Below are positions 10,116-21,940 of a stretch of 44,725 nt of DNA, one piece after another. The stretch's first letter is position 1; every line of letters begins with the position of its first letter. The notes beneath the pieces are model-generated. The model did no database searches, had not been told where the DNA came from, and worked only from the letters and a program-made list of their open reading frames with translations. The DNA comes from Enterococcus lemanii (GTDB taxonomy: Bacteria > Bacillota > Bacilli > Lactobacillales > Enterococcaceae). The translations under genes and the position numbers were made by a program. Location of the stretch: contig NZ_JAFBFD010000025.1 of the NCBI RefSeq assembly GCF_016909125.1, positions 1 to 44,725 on the forward strand, read 5' to 3'.

Positions 10116-13100
10116 TGCCAAAACGTACAGATATTAAAAAAATTATGGTAATCGGCTCAGGTCCAATCATTATCGGACAAGCAGCAGAATTTGATTACGC
10201 AGGTACACAAGCTTGTTTAGCATTAAGAGAAGAAGGCTATGAAGTTGTTCTTGTAAACTCAAATCCAGCAACGATTATGACCGATAAAGAAATTGCCGAT
10301 AAAATTTACATCGAACCAATTACCTTTGAATTTGTTTCGCGTATTTTACGAAAAGAACAACCAGATGCCTTGTTGCCAACTTTGGGTGGGCAAACCGGTT
10401 TAAATATGGCGATGGAATTATCAAAATCTGGGATTCTTGACGAGTTAAATGTTGAATTACTTGGCACAAAATTAGCAGCGATTGATCAAGCCGAAGACCG
10501 TGATTTATTTAAGCAGCTGATGGAAGAGTTGGGTCATCCAATTCCAGAATCTGTTATCGTTACGACGGTTGAAGAAGCCGTTGATTTCGCAAACGAAATT
10601 GGTTATCCAATTATTGTTCGTCCGGCCTTTACGATGGGTGGTACTGGCGGTGGGATGTGTGATAACGAAGAAGATTTACGCCATATTGCTGAAAACGGCT
10701 TGAAACTATCACCGGTTACGCAATGTTTAATCGAACGGAGCATCGCAGGTTTTAAAGAAATTGAATATGAAGTCATGCGGGATTCGTCAGATAATGCCAT
10801 CGTTGTTTGTAATATGGAAAATGTGGATCCAGTAGGTATTCATACAGGCGACTCTATCGTCGTTGCACCAAGTCAAACATTAACCGATATTGAGCATCAA
10901 ATGTTACGTGATGCTTCCTTAGATATTATTCGTGCTTTAAAAATTGAAGGTGGCTGTAACGTTCAAATTGCCTTAGATACTGATAGTTTTAAATACTATT
11001 TAATCGAAGTAAACCCGCGCGTCTCCCGTTCTTCAGCGCTAGCGAGTAAAGCAACTGGGTTTCCGATTGCTAAATTAGCAGCTAAAATTGCGGTCGGTCT
11101 GACTTTAGATGAAATGATTAATCCCGTAACAGGCACTTCATTTGCAGCCTTTGAACCAACGATTGATTATGTTGTATCAAAAGTTCCTCGCTGGCCATTT
11201 GATAAATTCGAAAGTGGCGAACGTTTGCTTGGTACACAGATGAAAGCAACTGGTGAAGTAATGTCAATGGGGCGTAACATAGAAGAATCGTTACTAAAAG
11301 CGGTGCGTTCTTTAGAAATCGGAGCTTACCATATTGAATTACCAGAGCTCGCTCAAGTTTCGACGGAATTATTAATCGAAAAAACAGTAAAAGCACAAGA
11401 TGACCGACTATTTTATTTAGCTGAAGCATTGCGTCGTGGTTTTTCGATCGACGAATTATATGAGTTAACGAAAGTTGATCGCCTTTTCTTGGATAAAATC
11501 TTACACATCATTGAAATTGAAAAAGAGTTAGCCAATCAGCCAAAAGAGCAAGCAAGCTTGAAATTAGCCAAACAAAATGGTTTTGCTGATCGAAAAATTG
11601 CTGATTTGTGGCAAATGACAGAAGAAGAAGTTCGCGCGTTTCGAAAAGAAGCACAAATCCTTCCTGTTTATAAAATGGTTGACACTTGTGCGGCTCAATT
11701 TGAATCAAATACGCCATATTTCTACAGTAGCTATGAGTTTGAAAATGAAAGCATTAAAAGTGATAAACCCTCTGTTTTAGTTTTAGGATCAGGTCCTATT
11801 CGTATCGGTCAAGGGGTAGAATTTGACTATGCAACCGTTCATTCTGTTAAAGCGATTCAAGCAGCAGGTTATGAAGCAATCATTATGAATAATAACCCTG
11901 AAACAGTTTCGACAGATTTCTCAATATCTGATAAACTATACTTTGAACCATTAACGCTTGAAGATGTTTTAAATGTGATTGATATTGAACAACCAATTGG
12001 TGTAATTGTCCAGTTTGGCGGTCAAACAGCGATTAACTTAGCTGAACCGTTAGTAAAAGCAGGCGTGAAAATTTTAGGAACATCCATTGAAGATCTTGAT
12101 CGAGCAGAAAATAGAAATCTATTCGAAAAAGCTTTGCAAGAATTGGACATTCCACAACCGCCAGGAGATACAGCAACAAATACGGTTGAAGCAGTTGCAA
12201 TCGCTAATCAAATTGGCTATCCAGTGCTTGTCCGCCCAAGTTATGTTTTAGGTGGTCGTGCAATGGAAATCGTCGAAAATCAAAGTGATTTAGAAGATTA
12301 CATGAGAAATGCTGTCAAAGCTTCACCTGAGCACCCGGTGTTAGTCGATCGCTATTTAGTCGGAAAAGAATGTGAAGTGGATGCCATTTGTGATGGAGAG
12401 ACCGTTTTAATTCCAGGAATTATGGAGCACATTGAGCGTGCTGGGGTCCATTCAGGCGATTCAATGGCCGTTTATCCTCCACAAAACCTAACGGCCGATA
12501 CGATTGCGACCATTGAAGAATATACGAAACGTTTAGCAATCGGTCTAAACTGTGTTGGTATGATGAATATTCAGTTTGTCATTCATGAAGGGAAAGTTTT
12601 TGTCATTGAGGTGAATCCACGTGCTAGTCGGACCGTACCATTTTTAAGTAAAGTGACAGATATTCCAATGGCTCAAATTGCAACAAAAGCAATTTTAGGC
12701 GATAAGTTAACAGACTTAGGTTATCAAACTGGTTTATACCCGACTTCAGAACTGGTTCATATTAAAGCACCGGTCTTCTCATTTACTAAATTGTTAAAAG
12801 TTGATACGTACTTAGGGCCTGAAATGAAATCAACCGGAGAAGTGATGGGGACAGATACAAGCCTTGAAAAAGCACTTTATAAAGCTTTTGAAGCGTCTGG
12901 ATTGCACATTCCTGAATTTGGATTGGCCTTGTTTACCATTGCAGATGAATCAAAAGAAGAAGCACTCGCTTTAGCGAAACGTTTCTCTGATATTGGTTTT
13001 AGTTTAAGTGCGACGTATGGTACGGCTGCATTTTTACAAGCACATGGTCTAAAAGTAAAACCTGTCGCTAAAATATCAGAAAGTAGTAGCGAAACGGTTA

Positions 13101-13297
13101 TTGACTTAATTCGTAATGGTGGTACACAATTAGTAATCAATACAATGGATAAAAATCGACAAAATGCGTCACAAGATGGCTTTATTATTCGTCGTGAAGC
13201 CGTTGAACATGGGGTTCCTTTATTTACTTCTCTTGATACAGCCGATGCCATTTTAAAAGTAATGGAATCAAGAGGATTTTCAACAATCGCAATTTAA
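10115..13297 (+). CDS. carB: Carbamoyl-phosphate synthase large chain
   Basis: Makes carbamoyl phosphate from bicarbonate, ammonia and two ATP. Seen: 1060 residues, full length, with the two homologous ATP-grasp halves. The first starts [20 protein letters not shown] and the second [20 protein letters not shown] at about residue 553; nucleotide-binding loops FTMGGTGGG and [11 protein letters not shown] are intact. A C-terminal MGS-like allosteric domain follows (about 930-1060). ATG 10115 overlaps the carA stop codon (TAATG), so the two subunits are translationally coupled. Nothing in CarB looks degenerate, which makes the loss of the CarA catalytic residues more striking. Confidence 0.97.
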   Translation: MPKRTDIKKIMVIGSGPIIIGQAAEFDYAGTQACLALREEGYEVVLVNSNPATIMTDKEIADKIYIEPITFEFVSRILRKEQPDALLPTLGGQTGLNMAMELSKSGILDELNVELLGTKLAAIDQAEDRDLFKQLMEELGHPIPESVIVTTVEEAVDFANEIGYPIIVRPAFTMGGTGGGMCDNEEDLRHIAENGLKLSPVTQCLIERSIAGFKEIEYEVMRDSSDNAIVVCNMENVDPVGIHTGDSIVVAPSQTLTDIEHQMLRDASLDIIRALKIEGGCNVQIALDTDSFKYYLIEVNPRVSRSSALASKATGFPIAKLAAKIAVGLTLDEMINPVTGTSFAAFEPTIDYVVSKVPRWPFDKFESGERLLGTQMKATGEVMSMGRNIEESLLKAVRSLEIGAYHIELPELAQVSTELLIEKTVKAQDDRLFYLAEALRRGFSIDELYELTKVDRLFLDKILHIIEIEKELANQPKEQASLKLAKQNGFADRKIADLWQMTEEEVRAFRKEAQILPVYKMVDTCAAQFESNTPYFYSSYEFENESIKSDKPSVLVLGSGPIRIGQGVEFDYATVHSVKAIQAAGYEAIIMNNNPETVSTDFSISDKLYFEPLTLEDVLNVIDIEQPIGVIVQFGGQTAINLAEPLVKAGVKILGTSIEDLDRAENRNLFEKALQELDIPQPPGDTATNTVEAVAIANQIGYPVLVRPSYVLGGRAMEIVENQSDLEDYMRNAVKASPEHPVLVDRYLVGKECEVDAICDGETVLIPGIMEHIERAGVHSGDSMAVYPPQNLTADTIATIEEYTKRLAIGLNCVGMMNIQFVIHEGKVFVIEVNPRASRTVPFLSKVTDIPMAQIATKAILGDKLTDLGYQTGLYPTSELVHIKAPVFSFTKLLKVDTYLGPEMKSTGEVMGTDTSLEKALYKAFEASGLHIPEFGLALFTIADESKEEALALAKRFSDIGFSLSATYGTAAFLQAHGLKVKPVAKISESSSETVIDLIRNGGTQLVINTMDKNRQNASQDGFIIRREAVEHGVPLFTSLDTADAILKVMESRGFSTIAI

Positions 13298-13317
13298 ATT
13301 TGAAAGGGGATCATCTT

Positions 13318-15748
<2,431 letters not shown>

Positions 15749-16381
15749 ATGACAACTTTAGAAAATCAAATTGCCAAAGACTTATTAGAAATTAAAGCGG
15801 TATTTTTAAGTCCGGAAGACCCATTTACTTGGGCAAGTGGGCTTAAGAGTCCAATTTATTGTGATAACCGTATGACAATGAGCTATCCAAAAGTTCGTCG
15901 TGAAATTGCCAAAGGGTTAGCTGAAAAAATTAAAGCTCAATTCCCAGAAGTAGAAGTCATCGCTGGAACTGCAACAGCTGGCATCCCTCATGCTGCTTGG
16001 ATTGCTGAAATTTTAGACTTACCAATGGTTTACATTCGTAGTAAAGCAAAAGAACACGGAAAAGGCAATCAAATTGAAGGTCGTATTACAGAAGGCCAAA
16101 AAATGGTTGTGGTTGAAGATTTAATTTCAACTGGTGGCAGTGTGCTAGAAGCTTGTGCTGCAGCGAAACGTGAAGGTGCAGATGTACTAGGTGTTGCGGC
16201 CATCTTTACTTATGAATTACCGAAAGGCTTAGAAAACTTTGACGCAGCTGGGATCCCATTATTAACGTTAACGAATTATACAACGTTATTAGAAAGCGCG
16301 TTAGAAGAAAACTATATTAAAGCCGAAGATTTAGAATTATTAGCTGACTGGAAAAAAGATCCTGCGAACTGGTTAAAATAA
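15749..16381 (+). CDS. pyrE: Orotate phosphoribosyltransferase
   Basis: Joins orotate to PRPP giving OMP. Seen: 210 residues; [16 protein letters not shown] near the N-terminus; and the PRPP motif [16 protein letters not shown]. It is the last gene of the operon and is followed 7 bases later by an intrinsic terminator. All six UMP pathway steps plus the permease and regulator are therefore in one transcript. Confidence 0.97.
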   Translation: MTTLENQIAKDLLEIKAVFLSPEDPFTWASGLKSPIYCDNRMTMSYPKVRREIAKGLAEKIKAQFPEVEVIAGTATAGIPHAAWIAEILDLPMVYIRSKAKEHGKGNQIEGRITEGQKMVVVEDLISTGGSVLEACAAAKREGADVLGVAAIFTYELPKGLENFDAAGIPLLTLTNYTTLLESALEENYIKAEDLELLADWKKDPANWLK

Positions 16382-16387
16382 AACGAT

Positions 16388-16442
16388 AAAAAAGTGTGCC
16401 AAAAGCCCGTTTAGAGTAAAACGGCTTCTGGTACACTTTTTC
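16388..16442. terminator. Intrinsic terminator of the pyr operon
   Basis: A long hairpin: AAAAAGTGTGCC with AAGCCCGTTT on the left, and AAACGGCTT with GGTACACTTTTT on the right, with small bulges. It is flanked by A and T runs, so it could work in both directions. Seen in sequence. Confidence 0.85.
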
Positions 16443-16547
16443 TTTTAGCCAAAAAAGGAAAATATGCCTCTAAAGATTGTTATATTTCATGTCATTAAAA
16501 TCCATCGTTTTTCGTAAGCGTCGAATAACATAGTATCTATCAAATAT

Positions 16548-16595
16548 AAATCCCTCCGTCTATACTTGAACTATCAAGAAGAAACGGAGGGATTT
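16548..16595 (+). promoter_or_regulatory. Hairpin burying the IS66 tnpA ribosome site
   Basis: AAATCCCTCCGT at 16548-16559 and ACGGAGGGATTT at 16584-16595 are a perfect 12-bp inverted repeat with a 24-base loop. The right arm contains the GGAGGG ribosome site of tnpA. A transcript entering from outside would fold and hide the site; one started inside the loop or right arm would not. This is the logic known for IS10 and IS200; applying it here is inference. Confidence 0.75.
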
Positions 16596-16598
16596 AAT

Positions 16599-16775
16599 TT
16601 GAAGAACAAAAATGAGGTTGTCCCTATTCAATTTGTCGAGAAACCGGCAGTACCTTCCAAACCAGCGAGTGTAAAGTTAGCATTACGCTTGAAGCAACCG
16701 AATGGAAAAGAAATCTATATCTACAACGGAATAAACCAATACATTCTTCGAGAAGTTTTAAAGGAGCTGAACTAG
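16599..16775 (+). CDS. tnpA: IS66 accessory protein TnpA
   Basis: Small accessory protein of IS66 elements, needed for transposition in studied members and of unclear role. Seen: about 58 residues from TTG 16599; the C-terminal pattern LRLKQPNGKEIYIYNGINQY then LREVLKELN matches the usual end of IS66 TnpA. The start is chosen because GGAGGG (16586-16591) is 7 bases upstream. An earlier in-frame TTG at 16566 has no ribosome site. It is shorter than many TnpA proteins because the N-terminal helix-turn-helix part is missing. It ends one base before tnpB. Confidence 0.8.
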   Translation: MKNKNEVVPIQFVEKPAVPSKPASVKLALRLKQPNGKEIYIYNGINQYILREVLKELN

Positions 16776-16776
16776 C

Positions 16777-17130
16777 ATGCTTTTGGATTATTCGAAAGTA
16801 GACAAGCTTTTCATCGTCTGTGGCCGTTCCGATCTCCGCAAAGGAATTGATGGATTAGCCCGAATCATCCAACATGACTACGACATGAACGTTTACGAAA
16901 ATGCCGTTTTTCTATTCTGTGGAACACGGGCAGACCGCTTCAAGTTATTGTACTGGGATGGGGATGGTTTTTTTCTCGGCTACAAACGAATTGAGAATGG
17001 GCGTCTGAAATGGCCAAGAAAAAAAGAAGAGGTACGAGAACTCACACTCCAACAAATCCGCTGGTTATTAGATGGGATTTCGATTGATCAAAAACACTCG
17101 ATTCAGCCCGGAAAAAAAGGCGTCTTTTAA
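16777..17130 (+). CDS. tnpB: IS66 accessory protein TnpB (Orf2)
   Basis: Second accessory protein of the IS66 family, not to be confused with the RNA-guided TnpB nuclease. Seen: 117 residues; the family hallmark CGRSDLRKGIDGLARI, FCGTRADRFKLLYWDGDGF and a C-terminal RLKWP segment. AAGGAG precedes the ATG. It is full length and open. Confidence 0.93.
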   Translation: MLLDYSKVDKLFIVCGRSDLRKGIDGLARIIQHDYDMNVYENAVFLFCGTRADRFKLLYWDGDGFFLGYKRIENGRLKWPRKKEEVRELTLQQIRWLLDGISIDQKHSIQPGKKGVF

Positions 17131-17235
17131 CAGAAGAAAATCGCTAGAAATATTGATTTCATGCGCTTTTCTTCTGTTTTTCCGTCTGTAAACATGATAT
17201 AATAACAATAGATATCAAATGTTGGGGAGGTGTAA

Positions 17236-18822
17236 ATGTTGGATAAAAAAGAACGGAATGAGCAGCTAAATAACAATTCAACAGAATACACTTCTCTCTT
17301 ACTTCAGTTGCTTCAACAACAAATTGATGCAGGAGTAAAAAAAGATCAAATGATTGAAAATTTGACAAATGAAATGGCTTTACTACGGGAGCAGGTTGCT
17401 TTTCTTACGCACAAAATATATGGTCGCTCAAAAGAAACCATTCCAGAACAGACCAATGGTCAAATGTCTCTGGACTTATTTGACGTACCTGAAACGACTT
17501 CTTCCGACGAGGAAGATGAAGAAATCACTGTTCCAACTCATAAGCGAAAAAAGAAAGGGACAAAAGCCGGTAAGATGGCTGCTTTCCCTCAAAAAGAAGT
17601 ACACCATGAATGTAATGAAAAAGAACGACAATGTCCAAATTGTGGGGATCAAATGAACGAGCTCGGCACACAAAAAGTTCGTGACGAAATTGCTTTTCAT
17701 CAAGCGAAATTGGAAACACTCCAACATATTCAACATAGTTACTGTTGTAAGACTTGTGAGCGTTCTGGAGAAACGGTCATCAAAAAAGCCACGGTACCCA
17801 AGCCGTTGATTTCAAACAGTTTAGGATCTGCAAGTGTTGTCACAGAAACGATTCGTCAAAAATTTGAAATGAATGTACCAGCATATCGACAAATCAAGTA
17901 TTGGCATCAAATTGGGTTAGACATTACCAGAGAGAATATCAGTAACTGGCATAATACAGTTGGACACGAGTATTTGTCTTTACTTGTGGAACGTTTCCGA
18001 ATGCAATTATCGAAAGGTGATATCGCCTTTTCCGATGAGACACACTACCGCGTCCTGAATAGCGCGCGTGAAAAAACCTATTACTGGGTCTTTAGTAACT
18101 TGACTACAAGCACAACACCACTAGTTGTTTATCACCATAGCGAATCTAGAGAAGGTAAGGTAGCGCAAGAATTTTTAAAAGATTTCAGTGGCTATAACCA
18201 TTGTGATGGCTATTCGGTGTATAACTCATTGGATGGGATCGTACCTGTTCGTTGCTTGGCTCATGCGAGACGGAAGTTCTATGAATCCATTCCCACAAAG
18301 AATAAAGAAGAGCACGTAGCGACCAAAGTAATCAAGCAAATGAAAAAAATCTTTCATTTAGAAAGCACTTGGAAAGAGCTTCCGCCGCATGAGCGGTTGG
18401 AGAAACGGAATCAAGAGCTACGCCCACTTTTTGATCAATTGTATCAGTTGATTGCGGGAATTTCAGCAGTACCGAAATCAAAATTAGACAGCGCTGTTAC
18501 TTATGCAAGTAAGTATCGAGGAGATATCGAGCGGATTTTTGAAGATGGTCGACTCGAACTGACGAATAATCAGAGCGAGCGATACGTGAAGCGAGTGGTA
18601 ATGACGCGGAAAAACTGCTTATTTTCCACTAGCTTAAAAGGAGCACAAGCTTCCGGTCATATACTAAGTGTCATAGAAACAGCGAAGTTAAATGGTTTGG
18701 ATACCTGCAAATATCTTAACTATCTATTTACTGAACTACCAAATCTCCCGGTTTTGACAGCAGAATCGTTAGATGCTTATTTGCCATGGGCAGATCAAGT
18801 TCAAAAAATATGTAAGAAATAA
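17236..18822 (+). CDS. tnpC: IS66 transposase TnpC
   Basis: DDE transposase that moves the element. Seen: 528 residues in the usual order: N-terminal coiled coil (about 10-60), a basic linker (THKRKKKGTKAG), a zinc-binding pair CPNCG and CCKTC (about 133-175), then the catalytic core with DETHYRVLN, CDGYSVYNS and HARRKFYE. The C-terminal motif TNNQSERYVKRVVMTRKN holds the last acidic residue. GGGGAGG precedes the ATG. No frameshift or stop is present, so the element may still be active. Confidence 0.95.
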   Translation: MLDKKERNEQLNNNSTEYTSLLLQLLQQQIDAGVKKDQMIENLTNEMALLREQVAFLTHKIYGRSKETIPEQTNGQMSLDLFDVPETTSSDEEDEEITVPTHKRKKKGTKAGKMAAFPQKEVHHECNEKERQCPNCGDQMNELGTQKVRDEIAFHQAKLETLQHIQHSYCCKTCERSGETVIKKATVPKPLISNSLGSASVVTETIRQKFEMNVPAYRQIKYWHQIGLDITRENISNWHNTVGHEYLSLLVERFRMQLSKGDIAFSDETHYRVLNSAREKTYYWVFSNLTTSTTPLVVYHHSESREGKVAQEFLKDFSGYNHCDGYSVYNSLDGIVPVRCLAHARRKFYESIPTKNKEEHVATKVIKQMKKIFHLESTWKELPPHERLEKRNQELRPLFDQLYQLIAGISAVPKSKLDSAVTYASKYRGDIERIFEDGRLELTNNQSERYVKRVVMTRKNCLFSTSLKGAQASGHILSVIETAKLNGLDTCKYLNYLFTELPNLPVLTAESLDAYLPWADQVQKICKK

Positions 18823-18826
18823 TCAG

Positions 18827-18873
18827 AATCCCTTAACCTAACTGTAGTATATCAGTTTGGTTAAGGGATTTTT
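18827..18873. terminator. Terminator at the right end of the IS66 element
   Basis: Perfect 12-bp stem: AATCCCTTAACC at 18827-18838 and GGTTAAGGGATT at 18859-18870, followed by TTT. It sits just inside the right inverted repeat and should stop tnp transcription; it may also block readthrough from outside. Confidence 0.8.
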
Positions 18874-18958
18874 AGGTACTATGTTATTCGACGTTTACCG
18901 TTTTTCTTAGCTTGTAAAGAATCAAAACTGATGAGCGTGCGATAGGAAAAAGCAACAA

Positions 18959-20668
18959 TTAATTCTTGCGTTCTTTAAATTTTTGAATTCGCTCTTCTTC
19001 TGGTGTGACAAAATAGGTTGTTTGGTTCTCATAAATTACGTACCCCGGTTTTGATCCGTTGGGTTTTCGAATGTGTTTCACTTGGACCAAATCGACAGGA
19101 ACCTGAGCAGAGTGGCGATATTTCGAATAATAGGCCGCGATTTCTGCCGCCTCTAAAATCGTTTCTTCACTAGGATTCGCACTTTTTATGATTACGTGTG
19201 AACCCGGGATATCTTTGGTATGGAGCCAGTAATCGGTTTTTCTTGCCGTTTTCAATGTTAATTGATCATTTTGAAGATTATTACGTCCGACTAAAATTTC
19301 TGTGTGATCGCTAGCATAAAAAACTTCAGGTTGTGATTTTTTAGTGTTTTTTCGTTGTTTCGTTGTCGGGCGTTTCAGATAGCCCTCGGTCATCAATTCT
19401 TCTTTGATTAAATCTAAATCCATTGGGGTTGCAATTTCAACTTGTGCGAGTACACTATGTAAATAATTAATTTCAGCGGTTGTTTCCGCAATCTGTTGAT
19501 CAAGTAATTTACGTGCATTACGTAATTTTTGATAACGTTGAAAATATTTTTGAGCATTTTGATTTGGCGTGAGGGCTGGGTTTAATGCAATCACAATTGG
19601 CTGATTTTCTTCATAGTAGTTCTCAAGTGTTACCGTACTTTCACCACGAGGAACTTGATGTAAATAAGTCGTAAGTAATTCACCCTTTTGCCGCAATATT
19701 TCAGCTTGCTTGGCTTCAAGTAAGGTTTTTTGTCGTTTTTCAAGTTTGGCTTCATTTCGTTTTATTTCGTTATAAAGGCGTTTAATGAGTTCATTACCTT
19801 GTTGTTTGACACGATCTCGCTCAGCTTTATCTTGATAATACCCATCTAAAAGTGAGCTTAAAGTTGGGTATTCAACGACTTTTGTTTCTTGATTTAAAAT
19901 AGATTCAAATAAAAAAGGGGTAAAAAATTCTTTGTTTTCAGTAATCATCATTACTGGGTTTGGCTGCTTCATTTTTTCAAAAAACTGTTGCCAAACTTTT
20001 AATTTGTTATTTGGTTGTTTTTGTAACTGTTTTTCAAGCTCTTTAGCCGTATCGCTCCCAAAACCTTGAAAGATTTGTTGTAAGTTTTTGGCTTTTAGTT
20101 CATTCAGTTGTGAAAGTTGCTGAAAAATCTCTTCTTGTGTTGCGGTAAAGGGATTTAAACGATTTTGTTTTGGTGGTGCGGCATAAGTTGAACCTGGTAG
20201 AATTGAGCGATAAGTATTTTGTGAAGGTCCAATGTGTTTAATTGCTTCGAGAATTTTATTATTGGCTTGATTTAACAATAAAATCGTACTATGTCGGCCC
20301 ATCAATTCAACTACCAATACAAGAGATTCTAAATCGCCCAGCTCATCGCGATGACTAAAAGTAAAGTGAATGATTCGATCATTTTCGACTTGTTCAATTG
20401 TTTGTAAAATTGCTCCATCTAGATGTTTACGTAATAACATGACAAAATTAGGTGGTGTATCAGGGTTTTGATAAACCATATTGGTTAACTGAATCCTAGC
20501 ATAGCTTGAATGCGCACTTAGGAGTAATTTTTGGTTTTTGCCATTGGAACGAATGACTAATACTAATTCATTTGGATAAGGTTGGTGAATTTTACTGATT
20601 TTTCCACCGATTAACTGTTCTGAGAGTTCATAAACCATTAAGTGAGTGAAGATTCCATCAAATGACAT
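18959..20668 (-). CDS. rqcH: RqcH/NFACT ribosome quality-control protein (Rqc2 homologue; fibronectin-binding-like)
   Basis: Binds 50S subunits carrying stalled peptidyl-tRNA and adds C-terminal alanine tails that mark the product for degradation. In older literature on Gram-positive cocci the same family is called fibronectin-binding protein (FbpA/EfbA). Seen: 569 residues; NFACT-N start MSFDGIFTHLMVYELSEQL; ELMGRHSTILLLN and an IGPSQNTYR segment; central coiled coils (about 285-410); and C-terminal NFACT-R with DYWLHTKDIPGSHVIIK. There is no signal peptide. It abuts the upstream DUF1622-type gene without a gap. The IS66 insertion lies only about 50 bases beyond its stop codon. Confidence 0.93.
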   Translation of the reverse strand: MSFDGIFTHLMVYELSEQLIGGKISKIHQPYPNELVLVIRSNGKNQKLLLSAHSSYARIQLTNMVYQNPDTPPNFVMLLRKHLDGAILQTIEQVENDRIIHFTFSHRDELGDLESLVLVVELMGRHSTILLLNQANNKILEAIKHIGPSQNTYRSILPGSTYAAPPKQNRLNPFTATQEEIFQQLSQLNELKAKNLQQIFQGFGSDTAKELEKQLQKQPNNKLKVWQQFFEKMKQPNPVMMITENKEFFTPFLFESILNQETKVVEYPTLSSLLDGYYQDKAERDRVKQQGNELIKRLYNEIKRNEAKLEKRQKTLLEAKQAEILRQKGELLTTYLHQVPRGESTVTLENYYEENQPIVIALNPALTPNQNAQKYFQRYQKLRNARKLLDQQIAETTAEINYLHSVLAQVEIATPMDLDLIKEELMTEGYLKRPTTKQRKNTKKSQPEVFYASDHTEILVGRNNLQNDQLTLKTARKTDYWLHTKDIPGSHVIIKSANPSEETILEAAEIAAYYSKYRHSAQVPVDLVQVKHIRKPNGSKPGYVIYENQTTYFVTPEEERIQKFKERKN

Positions 20669-21085
20669 CTATGCATTCCTCGTTTCTTCTTTGTTTTTGA
20701 TGAGACTTTCTTGTGCGAGTTGTTCTCTTTGTGTATCTTCAATTTCTTTGTGTAAAAAATAAGAGAGGATGGTTCGGATAATCACAATAAAGCCTAAGAT
20801 AACTAAATCTTGTAAAGAGGGATTCACAATAGAATCGATAATATCAGCTGCAATTAAGATTTCTAAACTTAATAAAATATAACTACCAAGAAAACTACGA
20901 ATCGACGTAATTTCTTTAACCGCATTTTTCCGGCTCGGTCGTTTGCGTTCAGAAAGAAAAAAATCTTTTATAGCTACAACAATTCCCCACAGCAAGACAA
21001 AGACACAAAGTAAATCTAAAATAATAACTAGTATTTCAAAATAAGGGGCTAATAAATTAATCAGCGTATGCTTCAAAAAGAACAC
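20669..21085 (-). CDS. DUF1622-type membrane protein
   Basis: Predicted integral membrane protein of 138 residues, function unknown. Seen: three hydrophobic helices (about 10-38, 64-85, 90-112), a basic cytoplasmic loop (SERKRPSRKNAVKEI) and the pattern RSFLGSYILLSLEILIAADIID then IVIIRTILSYFLHKEI, which is the DUF1622 signature as I remember it. The gene abuts rqcH, so the two are probably one transcript, but no shared function is evident. It ends in a charged tail of about 25 residues. Confidence 0.75.
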   Translation of the reverse strand: MFFLKHTLINLLAPYFEILVIILDLLCVFVLLWGIVVAIKDFFLSERKRPSRKNAVKEITSIRSFLGSYILLSLEILIAADIIDSIVNPSLQDLVILGFIVIIRTILSYFLHKEIEDTQREQLAQESLIKNKEETRNA

Positions 21086-21235
21086 TTCCTTTGTCTATTT
21101 TTGTCCTTTCTTTAGTATAGCAAAAATCAAAGACGCTGCCTACTTGTGAAGCGATAACTGAGCGCTTAAACTTGACGGAATTAACAGGAAATTGGTACTA
21201 TGAAAATAAATCAAGTTCATTAAGGGAGGATAAAA

Positions 21236-21826
21236 ATGGATAAAGTAAATCCCCAAAATAGGCATTTTAGTTTTTGGTTGTCCCAGTTTTGGTTGAATAT
21301 TGGTACACGGCTAAAGAAAAATCCTAAAAAAAGTGTTTTTTATAGTTTATTTTCCCTTTTTTTGCTTTTGTCTTTTTTTTATTCACTGCTTTACTTTCGT
21401 ACAACGATTCGGCAATCACAACTGGAAGTATTAATTTTTCAACCAAATGAAAGCAACGTACTTGAACCGATTTCTTATAATCAACTGGATTCTACGGTAA
21501 AATCAGCCAAAGCAATTTCTGTGTTATTAGCCAATCCAGCAACTGAAAACTATCAAAAAATGTTAGCTATTTTAAATGATCAAGAAAAAGAAGTGAATCG
21601 AAAAATCTATTTTTATCCACTCGTTTATTCTGATTCGACTTTGCTTGAGCAGTATCAACTTTCTTTAGAGGAAGTAACGTTCGTTTTTTTTGAAGGAGGA
21701 ATTGAAAAAAATCGGTTAGTTTTTGATTCTTTAGAACAAGCAGAAACGACGCTTATCCCCGAACTTAACCGATTACCAATGTGGAACCTTAAAAACGACG
21801 CCAAAGAAAATGAAAGTTCTGATTGA
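21236..21826 (+). CDS. Membrane-anchored protein of unknown function
   Basis: 196 residues, no family recognised. Seen: a cytoplasmic basic N-terminus (about 1-33), one membrane helix (about 34-53, SVFYSLFSLFLLLSFFYSLL) and an extracytoplasmic domain of about 140 residues. That domain has alternating strands and helices, including IYFYPLVYS and VTFVFFEGG, which could be thioredoxin-like, but no CxxC is present. GGGAGG precedes the ATG. A weak promoter (TTGACG at 21172, TACTAT at 21196, 18-base gap) lies upstream. Its end overlaps the -35 of the following attenuated operon, so it is probably a separate unit. Confidence 0.7.
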   Translation: MDKVNPQNRHFSFWLSQFWLNIGTRLKKNPKKSVFYSLFSLFLLLSFFYSLLYFRTTIRQSQLEVLIFQPNESNVLEPISYNQLDSTVKSAKAISVLLANPATENYQKMLAILNDQEKEVNRKIYFYPLVYSDSTLLEQYQLSLEEVTFVFFEGGIEKNRLVFDSLEQAETTLIPELNRLPMWNLKNDAKENESSD

Positions 21827-21851
21827 CATCAAGCATGAACTAAGGTAAGCT
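21823..21851 (+). promoter_or_regulatory. Predicted promoter of the Trp-leader operon
   Basis: A perfect -35 TTGACA (21823-21828) followed after 17 bases by a poor -10 TAAGCT (21846-21851). The -35 overlaps the stop codon of the preceding gene. The weak -10 makes the exact start uncertain. Confidence 0.5.
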
Positions 21852-21880
21852 AACATCAATTAAACGAAGGAGGAGTAAAC

Positions 21881-21940
21881 ATGAACCAATTACGATTTAC
21901 GGCAGCTATTCAAAAATCATGGCAATCTTGGCGTAGATAA
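21881..21940 (+). CDS. Tryptophan-codon leader peptide
   Basis: 19-residue open frame MNQLRFTAAIQKSWQSWRR with a strong AAGGAGG ribosome site 7 bases upstream. Two Trp codons (21920-21922 and 21929-21931) lie close to the stop codon and just before the RNA ladder at 21939-22060. Its position before a TrpXYZ-type transporter, its small size and its tandem Trp codons mark it as a regulatory leader, whose translation rather than product matters. No T-box specifier or T-box sequence is present. Compare the Tyr/Phe leader at 24885. Confidence 0.85.
   Translation: MNQLRFTAAIQKSWQSWRR

Larger units (their letters stand above)
16506..18906. mobile_element. IS66-family insertion sequence with 8-bp target duplication
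   Basis: Complete element, 16514-18898 (2385 bp). The ends are 22-bp inverted repeats, 16514-16535 and 18877-18898, with one mismatch; the left begins GTAAGCG and the right, read inward, GTAAACG. The direct repeat CGTTTTTC flanks it exactly (16506-16513 and 18899-18906). GTAA-type ends and 8-bp duplications are characteristic of IS66. It carries tnpA, tnpB and tnpC, all open, and no passenger genes. It landed between the pyrE terminator and rqcH; joining the flanks shows no interrupted gene. The intact ends, frames and duplication suggest recent insertion. Confidence 0.97.

Noticed and set aside
16777-17130. RNA-guided TnpB nuclease
   Set aside because: The name TnpB is shared, but length (117 residues) and motifs are those of the IS66 accessory protein, with no RuvC motif or guide RNA region.
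17369-17656. 95-residue plus-strand frame inside the transposase gene
   Set aside because: It overlaps tnpC in another frame and lacks any family resemblance or ribosome site.
18899-18958. A gene interrupted by the IS66 insertion
   Set aside because: Removing the element and one CGTTTTTC copy joins AT-rich non-coding sequence with no continuous reading frame across the site.
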